11,951 nucleotides of DNA from Gammaproteobacteria bacterium (GTDB lineage: Bacteria; Pseudomonadota; Gammaproteobacteria; Steroidobacterales; Woeseiaceae): positions 1-11,951 of the forward strand of contig DAOWGY010000256.1 of assembly GCA_030641695.1 (NCBI GenBank), given 5' to 3'. This document shows, piece after piece, positions 5,203 to 11,951 of this stretch. The notes under the pieces were generated by a model, which saw only the letters and a program-made list of their open reading frames with translations, was not told where the DNA came from and ran no database searches. The first letter of the stretch is position 1. Each line of letters begins with the position of its first letter. Both the position numbers and the translations under genes were made by a program.

Positions 5203-7224
5203 ATGAGCAACCCATTACTGGACACTTCGTCACTGCCGCGTTTTGCCGACATCACTCCGGATCACGTGTTGCCGGCGCTCGAGCAACTGATCGCGGCCCA
5301 GCGTAGCAAGCTTGACGAGTTGCTGGACAGTACACCAGACCCCGACTTCGATTCGCTCGTCGCCCCTCTCGAAGACATGGAGCATGAGTTGTCGCGTGTC
5401 TGGTCTCCGGTGAGTCATCTGCAGGGCGTGCTCGGCTCGCGCGAGTGGCGCGATGCCTACAATGCCGCATTGCCGATACTGACCGAGTACGGCACCGAAA
5501 TATCACAGAACGCCCGGTTGCAGAAGGCGTATGCGCGCGTCGACAACGGTTTGCCAGCGGATGTCAGCGAGTCGCGCAGGAGTGCCGTCGCGCATGCGCT
5601 GCGGGATTTCCGCCTCGCCGGTGTCGATTTGCCCGACGCGGACAAGGCGCGCTTTAAGGAGATCATGCAGAGCCTTGCCGCCACACAGGCTGATTTCGAT
5701 CACAACATCCAGGACGCGTCCGACGCCTGGTCCCTGCACATCGATGACGCATCCGAGCTCGACGGCCTGCCGGCGCAAGCGCTGGCGCGCGCCGAAGCAG
5801 ACGCAGCGAAACAGGAACGGGGCGGCTGGCTGCTAACGCTCGACTACCCGACGTATCACGCCGTCATGACCCATGCCGAGAATCGCGGTTTACGAGAAAG
5901 CCTGTATCACGCCTGGGTGACGCGGGCTTCGGACGAGAGCGCGACCACGCAATGGGACAACAGCGCCAATATCGAGGCGATCCTCGCGCTACGTCATGAA
6001 GCCGCAGCGCTGGTCGGGTTCGACAACTACGCCGGCTATTCGCTGGCCACGAAAATGGCCGAGACCTCCGACGAGGTCGTCGGATTTCTTCGTGAGCTCG
6101 CGTCGCACTCGCGCGAGGCGGCGAAAAAAGAACTGCACGAGCTGCGTGACTTTGCCGGCATGGCAATCGAACCATGGGATATGTCGTTCTACATGGAGAA
6201 GCTCAAGCAAGAGAAATTCTCCATTTCAAACGAGGAATTACGTCAGTACTTTCCGGCGGCGACCGTCGTCGGTGGACTCTTCAACCTTGCCAGCAAGCTT
6301 TACGGTGTCACCCTCGAACGCGACGAGAGCGTCATTACCTGGCATGACGATGCTCGCTACTACGCGGTGCAAAACAGTGATGGCGAGGCCATCGGCGGTT
6401 TTTACTCGGACCTGTTCGCCCGCAGCGGCAAACGCACGGGCGCCTGGGTCGACGACTGCATCAACCGCAAGAATTTGAATGGCAGGGCCACGTTGCCGGT
6501 TGGTTATTTAGTCTGCAATTTTTCGCCTCCCGACGAAAATGGCCGCTCGCTGTTGACGCATGACGATGTCGTGACCGTGTTCCACGAATTCGGCCACATG
6601 CTGCATCATTTGCTGACGCGTATCGATTATCCGAGCATCGCCGGCATCAACGGTGTACCGTGGGACGCGGTCGAATTGCCCAGCCAGTTCATGGAAAATT
6701 TTGCCTGGAGCTTCGACGTGCTCGAACGATGTTCGCAACACGCCGATACCGGCGAGCCGCTACCTCGCGCCCTCTTCGACAAGCTCGAAAATAGCCGCCA
6801 CACCGGCGCCGCACTGGCAATGATGCGACAAATCGAGCTCGGGCTCTTCGACATCAGGCTGCATACGGAGTACGAACCCGGGGTCGAACTCGCCGCACTC
6901 GAGATACTGCACGAGGTGCGTGAGGAGGCGTCGTTGATTCGTCACCCGGAGTACAACCGCCTGCCGCACAGCTTTTCGCACATCTTCGCGGGCGGCTACG
7001 CCGCCGGTTATTACAGCTACAAGTGGGCGGAAGTTCTCGCTGCCGACGCATACGCTGCGTTCCAGGAAGCGGGCATCTTCGACAGCGAAACCGCTGGCCG
7101 TTTTCGTCGCGAGATCCTCGAAGTAGGCGGTAGTCGTGACTTCATGCAGGCCTACATCGAGTTCCGTGGCCGTAAGCCCGACATCGACGCACTATTGCGC
7201 CAGAGCGGAATACTCAGCTCGTGA
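5203..7224 (+). CDS. prlC: Oligopeptidase A (M3 family zinc metallopeptidase)
   Basis: PrlC is a cytoplasmic endopeptidase that degrades short peptides, including cleaved lipoprotein signal peptides. The 673 residues match E. coli PrlC (680) from end to end, beginning with an MSNPLL start like E. coli MTNPLL. The zinc site is HEFGH (H461, E462, H465) with the third ligand in VELPSQF (E491). The substrate-cradling tail has the family-typical SHIFAGGYAAGYYSY segment. The reading frame is open far upstream to 4480, but that part is antisense to gor and unlike the family. ATG at 5203 is preceded by AAGGA about 14 bases away, a loose fit. Its TGA overlaps the GTG start of the next gene by four bases, indicating coupled translation with exonuclease III. 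Confidence 0.96.
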   Translation: MSNPLLDTSSLPRFADITPDHVLPALEQLIAAQRSKLDELLDSTPDPDFDSLVAPLEDMEHELSRVWSPVSHLQGVLGSREWRDAYNAALPILTEYGTEISQNARLQKAYARVDNGLPADVSESRRSAVAHALRDFRLAGVDLPDADKARFKEIMQSLAATQADFDHNIQDASDAWSLHIDDASELDGLPAQALARAEADAAKQERGGWLLTLDYPTYHAVMTHAENRGLRESLYHAWVTRASDESATTQWDNSANIEAILALRHEAAALVGFDNYAGYSLATKMAETSDEVVGFLRELASHSREAAKKELHELRDFAGMAIEPWDMSFYMEKLKQEKFSISNEELRQYFPAATVVGGLFNLASKLYGVTLERDESVITWHDDARYYAVQNSDGEAIGGFYSDLFARSGKRTGAWVDDCINRKNLNGRATLPVGYLVCNFSPPDENGRSLLTHDDVVTVFHEFGHMLHHLLTRIDYPSIAGINGVPWDAVELPSQFMENFAWSFDVLERCSQHADTGEPLPRALFDKLENSRHTGAALAMMRQIELGLFDIRLHTEYEPGVELAALEILHEVREEASLIRHPEYNRLPHSFSHIFAGGYAAGYYSYKWAEVLAADAYAAFQEAGIFDSETAGRFRREILEVGGSRDFMQAYIEFRGRKPDIDALLRQSGILSS

Positions 7225-7988
7225 AGATCGCAACGTGGAACGTCAACTCGATGAAGGTGCGATTACCGCACGTCCTCGAGTGGCTCTCCGCCACCGAACC
7301 CGACGTCCTCGTCCTGCAGGAAATCAAGCAGCTTACCGAGATGTTTCCACGGGACGAGCTTGCCGCGGCAGGCTATCGTTCGCTTGCCAACGGACAGAAG
7401 ACCTATAACGGCGTTGCCGTTATCAGCAAGCAGGAACCCGCAGACCCCGACCTCGAAATCCCGGGCTTCGACGACCCGCAGCGACGCGTGCTCGCAACAA
7501 CGATTGGTGGCATACGCGTGATCAACCTGTACGTGCCGAACGGTTCCGAAGTCGGCTCCGAGAAATTCGATTACAAGTTGAGCTGGCTGCGTAGCTTGCG
7601 CGATTACCTCGCCATTCAGCTCGAGCAACATGAAAAACTCGTCGTCCTCGGCGATTTCAACATCGCGCCCGCCGACGAGGACGTTTATGATGCCGAGAAG
7701 TGGGGAGAGGCGATTCTCTGCAGCCCGCCTGAACGTGCGGCATTGAGAGAACTGCTGGACCTGGGTCTGACCGATGTATTTCGCGAGTTCGATCAGCCCG
7801 AAAAAAGTTTCAGCTGGTGGGACTATCGAAGGGCGGGCTTTCAGCGTAACGCGGGACTGCGCATCGACCTGATTCTTACCAGCCCTGCTATGACCGGACG
7901 CTGCTCGAAAAGCTACATCGATCGGGAGCCGAGAAGCTGGGAGCGGCCCTCCGACCATACGCCGGTCATCGCTGAATTCTCCCCGTAG
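7221..7988 (+). CDS. xthA: Exodeoxyribonuclease III / AP endonuclease
   Basis: This Mg-dependent DNA repair enzyme cuts at abasic sites and removes blocked 3' ends after oxidative damage. The 255-residue sequence is slightly shorter than E. coli XthA (268) and retains the exonuclease/endonuclease/phosphatase fold motifs: N7 in TWNVN, the metal-binding E34 in LQEIK, the catalytic tyrosine in NLYVPNG, D145 and N147 in GDFNIAP, GLRIDLIL, and the D245-H246 pair in SDHTPV. GTG at 7221 is the start because it gives the conserved MKIATWN beginning. It overlaps the prlC stop as GTGA, so ribosomes finishing prlC can restart here. A Crc-like RNA-regulator relative is possible in this fold family, but the complete catalytic set favours a nuclease. 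Confidence 0.94.
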   Translation: MKIATWNVNSMKVRLPHVLEWLSATEPDVLVLQEIKQLTEMFPRDELAAAGYRSLANGQKTYNGVAVISKQEPADPDLEIPGFDDPQRRVLATTIGGIRVINLYVPNGSEVGSEKFDYKLSWLRSLRDYLAIQLEQHEKLVVLGDFNIAPADEDVYDAEKWGEAILCSPPERAALRELLDLGLTDVFREFDQPEKSFSWWDYRRAGFQRNAGLRIDLILTSPAMTGRCSKSYIDREPRSWERPSDHTPVIAEFSP

Positions 7989-8042
7989 CGCCTGCCTCGA
8001 AGCACACCGGGGCCCCAAGGGTATCGCCGCAGCGAACATGAC

Positions 8043-8056
8043 ATATTGTGGAATAT
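8043..8056. repeat. Short palindrome upstream of the HD-domain gene
   Basis: ATATT-GTGG-AATAT is a perfect 5-4-5 inverted repeat in the 155-base spacer after xthA, upstream of a -10-like TATCAT at 8084-8089. It is AT-rich in a GC-rich context and could be an operator; evidence is positional only. Confidence 0.25.
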
Positions 8057-8083
8057 CGTCCGAATTGCCGCAAACGTCCCGTG

Positions 8084-8089
8084 TATCAT
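8084..8089 (+). promoter_or_regulatory. Possible -10 box for the HD-domain gene
   Basis: TATCAT lies 54 bases before the ATG at 8144, with no convincing -35. Together with the small palindrome upstream it is the most promoter-like part of the 7989-8143 spacer. Confidence 0.22.
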
Positions 8090-8132
8090 TGACGCTTGTG
8101 CTCCCGCGTGTAAACGGATTCGTGTCGCTGTC

Positions 8133-8140
8133 AGGGGGAC
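8133..8140 (+). promoter_or_regulatory. Ribosome binding site of the HD-domain gene
   Basis: AGGGGGAC ends three bases before the ATG at 8144. It is a strong site and fixes the start, including a polar N-terminal stretch that would otherwise look dispensable. Confidence 0.65.
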
Positions 8141-8143
8141 GGC

Positions 8144-9241
8144 ATGACTGACCCCGAACACAATCGGACAGCGGGGGATGCGGCAAACAAGAATAAGAAA
8201 GGTCTCGTGTCTCAGGATCGGCGTAACGATTACGACGTGACAGATACAGTGCAAGTCAGCAATCCGGTTGACGTGCGCAATGCTGTGTGGGAGCTGTTTG
8301 CAGAAACCTTTCCGGGCGCCTCGTTCGACAAGCTCTGGCTCGCATTCTACGATTTCGAGCGCCTGTTCACGGGTCGCTATCCCGGCTATCTCGGCTGCGA
8401 CACGACATATCACGACATGCAACACACGCTCGATATGACGCTGGCGCTGGCGCGTCTCGTCGCCGGCTACGAGCGCAGTGTCGAGCAGTCGGATCGTCTC
8501 GGAGCGCATCGCGCTCAAATGGCAATCATTACGTCACTGTTTCACGATTCCGGATACATTCGTCACGAAGAGCGTGACGCCGATTTTGTTAACGGCGCTG
8601 AATTCACCTTGTACCACGTCTCCCGCAGCGCCGGTTTCCTGCGCAGTTATTTGCCTGAACTCGGCCTCGCGAAGGATTCCGGCATCGCGAGCATGATTGT
8701 CCACTTCACAGGCTACGAACTCGATCTCGTCGAGATCGAGCTGGAGGATCCGCGCGATATCATTTGCGGCCACCTGCTCGGTACCGCGGACCTGATTTCA
8801 CAGATTGCGGACCGCTGCTATCTCGAGAAATGCCGAGACCGCCTGTATAAGGAGTTCGTGTTGGGCGGCGTCGCCGTCGAAAACGCCAGGCCCGGCGAAT
8901 ACATGGTGCGATACAAATCGGGACAGGACCTGTTACAGAAAACACCGATCTTTTATCAACAAGTCATGCGCGATCGCCTGAACCTGAAGTTCAACCGTGC
9001 TTATCGCTATATCGAAGTCCTCTACGAAGGTCAAAATCCTTACATCGAGGCAATCCGCAGCAACATCACCCACCTCGTACGTATTATCTCTACGGGCAAC
9101 TGGGCGTTGCTGCGCCGCGATCCACCCTACTTTCTGGGCATCGTTGGCGCATTCGAGGATGTCGAACACTTCGTCAGCAAACAGCTTGCGTCTCTGACGG
9201 GCCGGGCCATCGAGAAGCATGAATTACTGATGCCGGTTTGA
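8144..9241 (+). CDS. HD-domain metal-dependent phosphohydrolase, cyclic-nucleotide-phosphodiesterase-like
   Basis: This 365-residue soluble protein has a polar, probably disordered first 35 residues and then one alpha-helical HD domain (about 45-240). Metal ligands fit the HD superfamily and especially the class I PDE layout: YHDMQH (H90, H94), the HD pair in LFHDSGY (H134, D135), a downstream H158 and an aspartate in GTADLISQIADR (D216). Animal-type PDEs have YHNxxHAxD, HDxxH and a late Asp in the same order. The C-terminal 125 residues carry no motif I recognise. There is no sensor, GGDEF, RelA or triphosphohydrolase signature. It probably hydrolyses a phosphodiester or phosphomonoester; cAMP is a guess. 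It stands alone after xthA with its own leader and ends 26 bases from a convergent gene. Confidence 0.8.
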   Translation: MTDPEHNRTAGDAANKNKKGLVSQDRRNDYDVTDTVQVSNPVDVRNAVWELFAETFPGASFDKLWLAFYDFERLFTGRYPGYLGCDTTYHDMQHTLDMTLALARLVAGYERSVEQSDRLGAHRAQMAIITSLFHDSGYIRHEERDADFVNGAEFTLYHVSRSAGFLRSYLPELGLAKDSGIASMIVHFTGYELDLVEIELEDPRDIICGHLLGTADLISQIADRCYLEKCRDRLYKEFVLGGVAVENARPGEYMVRYKSGQDLLQKTPIFYQQVMRDRLNLKFNRAYRYIEVLYEGQNPYIEAIRSNITHLVRIISTGNWALLRRDPPYFLGIVGAFEDVEHFVSKQLASLTGRAIEKHELLMPV

Positions 9242-9267
9242 GCCTGGCGCTGGAGCGCGCTTCGAGT

Positions 9268-9831
9268 TTATCCGCCACGGCTTTGCTCCTGTTGCCAGGC
9301 GCGCAGACAAGCGTACTGCTCCCTGTTCAGCCGGCGGTTGGCGTAAAAAGCAGCCAGCGCCGCCCCGAATAGCGCGTAGATGAAGTCTGCAGCCGTGATG
9401 ACTTCGTCGAAAAACACGGGCCAGGTCATCGACGTGACTGCACGAAGGACGGTCAGTGTGCCGGTCTCGTACTCCGCTGCAGTGAATGCCGCCGCGACGA
9501 CGACGTTGCCGACCAGCGCGCCGCCTACAGCGGCGAACGCCGCTACCATGGGAAAACGCCAGTCCAGGCCGCGGCCAGCGCGGCGAACGGCCAGCCCGAT
9601 GAGCAATGCCAGCAGCAGCGTCATCCACGGAAACACGCGGCCGATGGCGACCGAGAGCATCGCCCACGCGGCACTGAAAACGATAACCACAATCAGGCTG
9701 GCGACGATTGCGCCACGCATCGACTGCAATCGCTCAAGACGCGCGCCCCGCTCGGGATCGGGCGGGGAATCGGCTCTCGGCGAATGCCTCCTGGGCAGGC
9801 GCAGTACCTGGTTACTTCGATCCGCAGTCAT
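9268..9831 (-). CDS. Four-helix inner-membrane protein of unknown function
   Basis: The 187-residue product has a basic, proline-rich N-terminus (1-38) and four hydrophobic stretches, roughly 40-62, 66-83, 94-117 and 145-164, then a short polar tail. The RRAGRGLDWRF segment between helices 2 and 3 resembles small uncharacterised proteobacterial membrane proteins with a positively charged loop, but I cannot name the family. There is no signal peptide, transporter motif or catalytic residue cluster. An ATG at codon 38 (position 9720) is an alternative start that would drop the charged tail. It converges with the HD-domain gene and is divergent from the exported protein at 9913, so it is probably a single-gene unit. 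Codon-like composition and clean helices support a real gene. Confidence 0.7.
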   Translation of the reverse strand: MTADRSNQVLRLPRRHSPRADSPPDPERGARLERLQSMRGAIVASLIVVIVFSAAWAMLSVAIGRVFPWMTLLLALLIGLAVRRAGRGLDWRFPMVAAFAAVGGALVGNVVVAAAFTAAEYETGTLTVLRAVTSMTWPVFFDEVITAADFIYALFGAALAAFYANRRLNREQYACLRAWQQEQSRGG

Positions 9832-9865
9832 TTGTCAACGAGGGTTCCTGGCGCGCGCGTGATGG

Positions 9866-9871
9866 TAGACT
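9866..9871 (+). promoter_or_regulatory. Possible -10 box for the exported helical protein gene
   Basis: TAGACT sits 41 bases before the ATG at 9913 in the divergent spacer. Its surroundings (GGTAGACTGC) resemble those of the -10-like box after hemB (GGTATACTGC), which supports a shared promoter style. No clear -35 is present. Confidence 0.28.
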
Positions 9872-9912
9872 GCGCTACTCGCAGACTCGCAAAGATACCG
9901 GAGCCCGCCACC

Positions 9913-10410
9913 ATGAGCCAATTGATCCGCTGCGCCATAGCAACCGCTTTTTTCCTTGCCGTTGTGCCGGTACCCGCCATTGCGCAACAGGATGACGTGC
10001 CGATCACGGAGAAAATTCGCCAGGCACAGACAATGATCCGGTCAGAATTCAGGCAGATCCTGCGCGACGAGATGATGCTCAACGAGGACGAGAAGCAAGC
10101 CTTCTGGCCGTTGTACGAGCGCTATAGCGCGGAAATGCGGGTCATCAACGACCGTTACCTGCAGATCGTGGCGGAATACGTCGAGCGCTACTATGATGCC
10201 GATCTCTCCGATGACGATGCGATTCGGTTGATGAAAAAGTACTTCGAAGTGCAGATCCAGATCCAGCAGCACCGGCAGAAATACTTCGCGGAGTTCACCA
10301 AGATCATGAGCGGCATCAAAGCGACACGTCTGTACCAGCTCGAAAACAAGGTGCAGGCCGAGGTGGATGCCGCACTCGCCGTCGCGATACCCCTTGCCGA
10401 TCCGCGCTAG
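9913..10410 (+). CDS. Exported alpha-helical protein of unknown function (periplasmic)
   Basis: From ATG 9913 the product is 165 residues. Residues 1-24 are a clear signal peptide (basic start, hydrophobic core, PAIA cleavage before QQDD). The mature part is highly helical and charged. It has a FWPLYERYSAEM segment after an acidic LNEDEKQA, and later a LYQLENKVQAEVD helix near the end. Proteobacteria have many small periplasmic proteins with this LxxxEAxxFWPxY pattern, superficially like Spy/CpxP LTXXQ proteins, but no function is established to my knowledge. The frame is open upstream to 9784; the signal peptide decides for 9913, which has GGAG about ten bases ahead. The following oxidoreductase starts within about 12 bases, so the two are likely one operon. 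Confidence 0.75.
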   Translation: MSQLIRCAIATAFFLAVVPVPAIAQQDDVPITEKIRQAQTMIRSEFRQILRDEMMLNEDEKQAFWPLYERYSAEMRVINDRYLQIVAEYVERYYDADLSDDDAIRLMKKYFEVQIQIQQHRQKYFAEFTKIMSGIKATRLYQLENKVQAEVDAALAVAIPLADPR

Positions 10411-10422
10411 GCAACCGTGACA

Positions 10423-11409
10423 ATGCGTGCAGCGTGGTTTGAGGAGTTCGGCGCAGCAAGCGAGGTGCTCACTTTGGGAGACCTCGACGCTCCGCAAGCG
10501 GGCCCGGGTGAGGTGCTCGTGCGCATGCATACCAGCGGCATCAACCCGTCGGATGTCAAGAAACGCGCCGGTTCGTTCCCGAACCTGCTCGACGGCGGTT
10601 TTGTAATTCCCAACAGCGACGGCGCAGGCATCATTGAGGCGATCGGTGACGGCGTCGACAAGAGCCGCATCGGCGAACGCGTATGGGTATTCCAGGCGCA
10701 ATATGGCCGCCGTTTCGGCACAGCGGCCGAGCAGCTCGCGATCAGCAGCAATTGTGCGCCGCGCCTGCCGAAGAATGCCGGTTTTGATGTTGGCGCCTCC
10801 CTCGGTATTCCCGTCATGACCGCACACCGGGCCGTGTTCGCGGATGGTGACGTCGACGGCCAGACGATACTTGTCACCGGCGGCGCGGGTCGCGTCGGAT
10901 TCTACGCCGTGCAATGGGCCAGCCGGGCCGGCGCAACCGTCATCGCGACGGCAAGCAATCCTGAAGATGCCGAGACATGCGCGAGCGCTGGCGCTCATCA
11001 TGTCGTCAATCATCGTGACGACGACTTTGCGAAAGCCGTTCTCAAAGCCAACAAGGGCCAGCCCATCGACCGCGTCGTCGACGTCGAGTTCGGCGCCAAT
11101 CTGCCGGTATCCGTCGAAGTGCTGCGGATCGGCGGAACGATCGCGACCTATGCGTCAACCGAGGAGCCGAAACCGACGTTGCCGTTCGTCCGGATGATGT
11201 ACAAGGACCTGACGATTCGCATGATCATCGTCTACGCAATGCCGGACAGCGCCAAAGACCATGCCATTGCCGACATCAACAATGCGCTCAAGGAAGGCTG
11301 GCTACAGCACCGTATCGCTCACACGATGCCACTCGATGAGATCGCTGCAGGCAATGAGGTCATCGAGCGGGGCGAGTGTCGCGGCGCCGTCATACTGACG
11401 ATCGCCTGA
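10423..11409 (+). CDS. Zinc-free MDR oxidoreductase, NADPH:quinone reductase-like
   Basis: The product (328 residues) has the two-domain medium-chain dehydrogenase fold. An N-terminal catalytic domain (1-120, and the C-terminal part) includes the PGPGEVLVR-like turn and the SGINPSDVK motif, in which the catalytic zinc cysteine of alcohol dehydrogenases is replaced. The nucleotide-binding Rossmann domain begins at about 150 with VTGGAGRVG (151-159). This is the quinone oxidoreductase (zeta-crystallin) branch, which reduces quinones or reactive enones with NADPH. The substrate is not predictable. MRAAW is the usual family beginning, so I use ATG at 10423; a GTG six bases upstream (10417) is an alternative and is closer to the only AGG. 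The start lies 12 bases after the exported protein gene, indicating cotranscription. Confidence 0.88.
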   Translation: MRAAWFEEFGAASEVLTLGDLDAPQAGPGEVLVRMHTSGINPSDVKKRAGSFPNLLDGGFVIPNSDGAGIIEAIGDGVDKSRIGERVWVFQAQYGRRFGTAAEQLAISSNCAPRLPKNAGFDVGASLGIPVMTAHRAVFADGDVDGQTILVTGGAGRVGFYAVQWASRAGATVIATASNPEDAETCASAGAHHVVNHRDDDFAKAVLKANKGQPIDRVVDVEFGANLPVSVEVLRIGGTIATYASTEEPKPTLPFVRMMYKDLTIRMIIVYAMPDSAKDHAIADINNALKEGWLQHRIAHTMPLDEIAAGNEVIERGECRGAVILTIA

Positions 11410-11467
11410 GCGGAGTCGGGAAAGGCGCAGTGCAGAATCGACTGGCCGAGGCAAGCTGAGCAATACG

Positions 11468-11489
11468 CAGGCCCCGGGTACGGGACCTG
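11468..11489. terminator. Possible bidirectional terminator hairpin
   Basis: An inverted repeat, CAGG-C-CCCG / CGGG-A-CCTG with a four-base loop and one internal mismatch, lies between the convergent ends of the MDR gene and the outer-membrane protein gene. It is where a shared terminator is expected. No T-run follows on either strand, so intrinsic termination is uncertain. Confidence 0.4.
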
Positions 11490-11494
11490 TTCAC

Positions 11495-11951
11495 TTACCA
11501 GTAAGCGCTCAGGTACACGAACGCACCATCAATACGCGACTCCGTGTACCCTTTCCAGTTGTCGTCCGTGATACCAAGGTCGAGCTCGAAATAGTTGTAG
11601 GCCAAACCGACGCCGAAATGCCTGGAAAAAGCATAGTTCAGTCCTAGCGCGGCATTGATGATCGTGCCGTCATACTTGTCGATGTTAGCCGACAACCAGT
11701 CCAGACGAACGTTAACCGCCAGATTCTTCGACAAGGAGCGGGTGTACCAGCCACCGAAGTTGGGCAAAGGGCCGGTCGTTGACACGCGCCGCTCGATCAC
11801 CTCGGGTGGATTATTGTTAATGATCGCCGTGCCGCGGATAAAGGCGCTGATATCGAGCCGGTGCAGCCCGCCGCCGATACCGAATTCATGATAATCCGCG
11901 CTCTCGAAAGTGTAGCCGAAATACAGACGCGTGATGGTGACGTCGATCCCG
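11495..11951 (-). CDS. Outer-membrane beta-barrel protein, C-terminal part (N-terminus off window)
   Basis: The frame is open from the TAA at 11495 to the window edge, giving 151 visible residues. A GTG at 11800 is internal and not the true start. The sequence is a run of short amphipathic strands with alternating polar and aromatic residues (for example NYAFSRHFGVGLAYNYFELD and a WYTRSLSKNLAVNVRLDWL-like stretch). It ends in YLSAYW, whose terminal aromatic is typical of the BAM recognition signal of outer-membrane barrels. I do not recognise a specific porin or enzyme family. Similar uncharacterised barrels of this strand pattern are common in gammaproteobacteria. No signal peptide is visible because the start lies to the right of the window. 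Confidence 0.75.
   Translation of the reverse strand, partial: GIDVTITRLYFGYTFESADYHEFGIGGGLHRLDISAFIRGTAIINNNPPEVIERRVSTTGPLPNFGGWYTRSLSKNLAVNVRLDWLSANIDKYDGTIINAALGLNYAFSRHFGVGLAYNYFELDLGITDDNWKGYTESRIDGAFVYLSAYW

Noticed and set aside
8007..8020. GGGGCCCC as a terminator after xthA
   Set aside because: The palindrome is short, has no loop and no T-run follows.
7263..8186. Minus-strand frame (307 codons) over xthA
   Set aside because: It is a shadow of the exonuclease III gene with no recognisable domain.
8144..9241. dGTPase or RelA/SpoT hydrolase identity for the HD protein
   Set aside because: The characteristic motifs and length of those families are not visible; the paired histidines of YHDMQH fit PDE-like proteins better.
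10042..11013. Minus-strand frame (323 codons) over the exported protein and MDR genes
   Set aside because: It crosses two real genes in antisense and has a His/Arg-rich composition typical of a shadow.

Overview
The window looks like a chromosomal segment of a gammaproteobacterium of moderately high GC (high 50s by eye). The proteins recognised here (HemB, AroE, Gor, PrlC, exonuclease III) resemble Pseudomonas or E. coli versions. An HvfA-type cysteine-repeat protein and an ECF sigma/anti-sigma pair also fit a gammaproteobacterium, perhaps a marine one. The genus cannot be fixed from the sequence. Genes are densely packed, no stretch over 300 bases lacks a gene, and I see no tRNA, rRNA, CRISPR array, insertion sequence or phage gene.

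Left end (1-1648, minus strand): an ECF sigma factor is followed by a membrane-spanning anti-sigma factor with an HxxxCxxC motif. Next comes a secreted, EGSCG-repeat protein of the HvfA type that runs off the left edge. HvfA proteins are precursors of post-translationally modified, copper-binding peptides. The rest of the operon (DUF692 enzyme, DUF2063 partner, DoxX-like membrane protein) would be expected just outside the window. This is the most interesting locus here: apparently a sigma-controlled metal or redox defence peptide system with a variant repeat motif.

Centre (1771-7988): hemB (Mg-type porphobilinogen synthase) and aroE (shikimate dehydrogenase) read rightward. aroE collides tail-to-tail with gor (glutathione reductase), overlapping it by 11 bases. 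gor is divergent from prlC (oligopeptidase A), and a perfect 7-bp inverted repeat lies between them. prlC overlaps the GTG start of xthA (exonuclease III) by four bases. gor and xthA are typical stress-protection functions, and prlC handles peptide turnover.

Right end (8144-11951): a PDE-like HD-domain phosphohydrolase is followed by a convergent four-helix membrane protein of unknown function. Divergent from that is a short exported helical protein of unknown function, closely followed by a zinc-free quinone-reductase-like MDR enzyme. The last gene is the C-terminal part of an outer-membrane beta-barrel protein on the minus strand, cut by the right edge.
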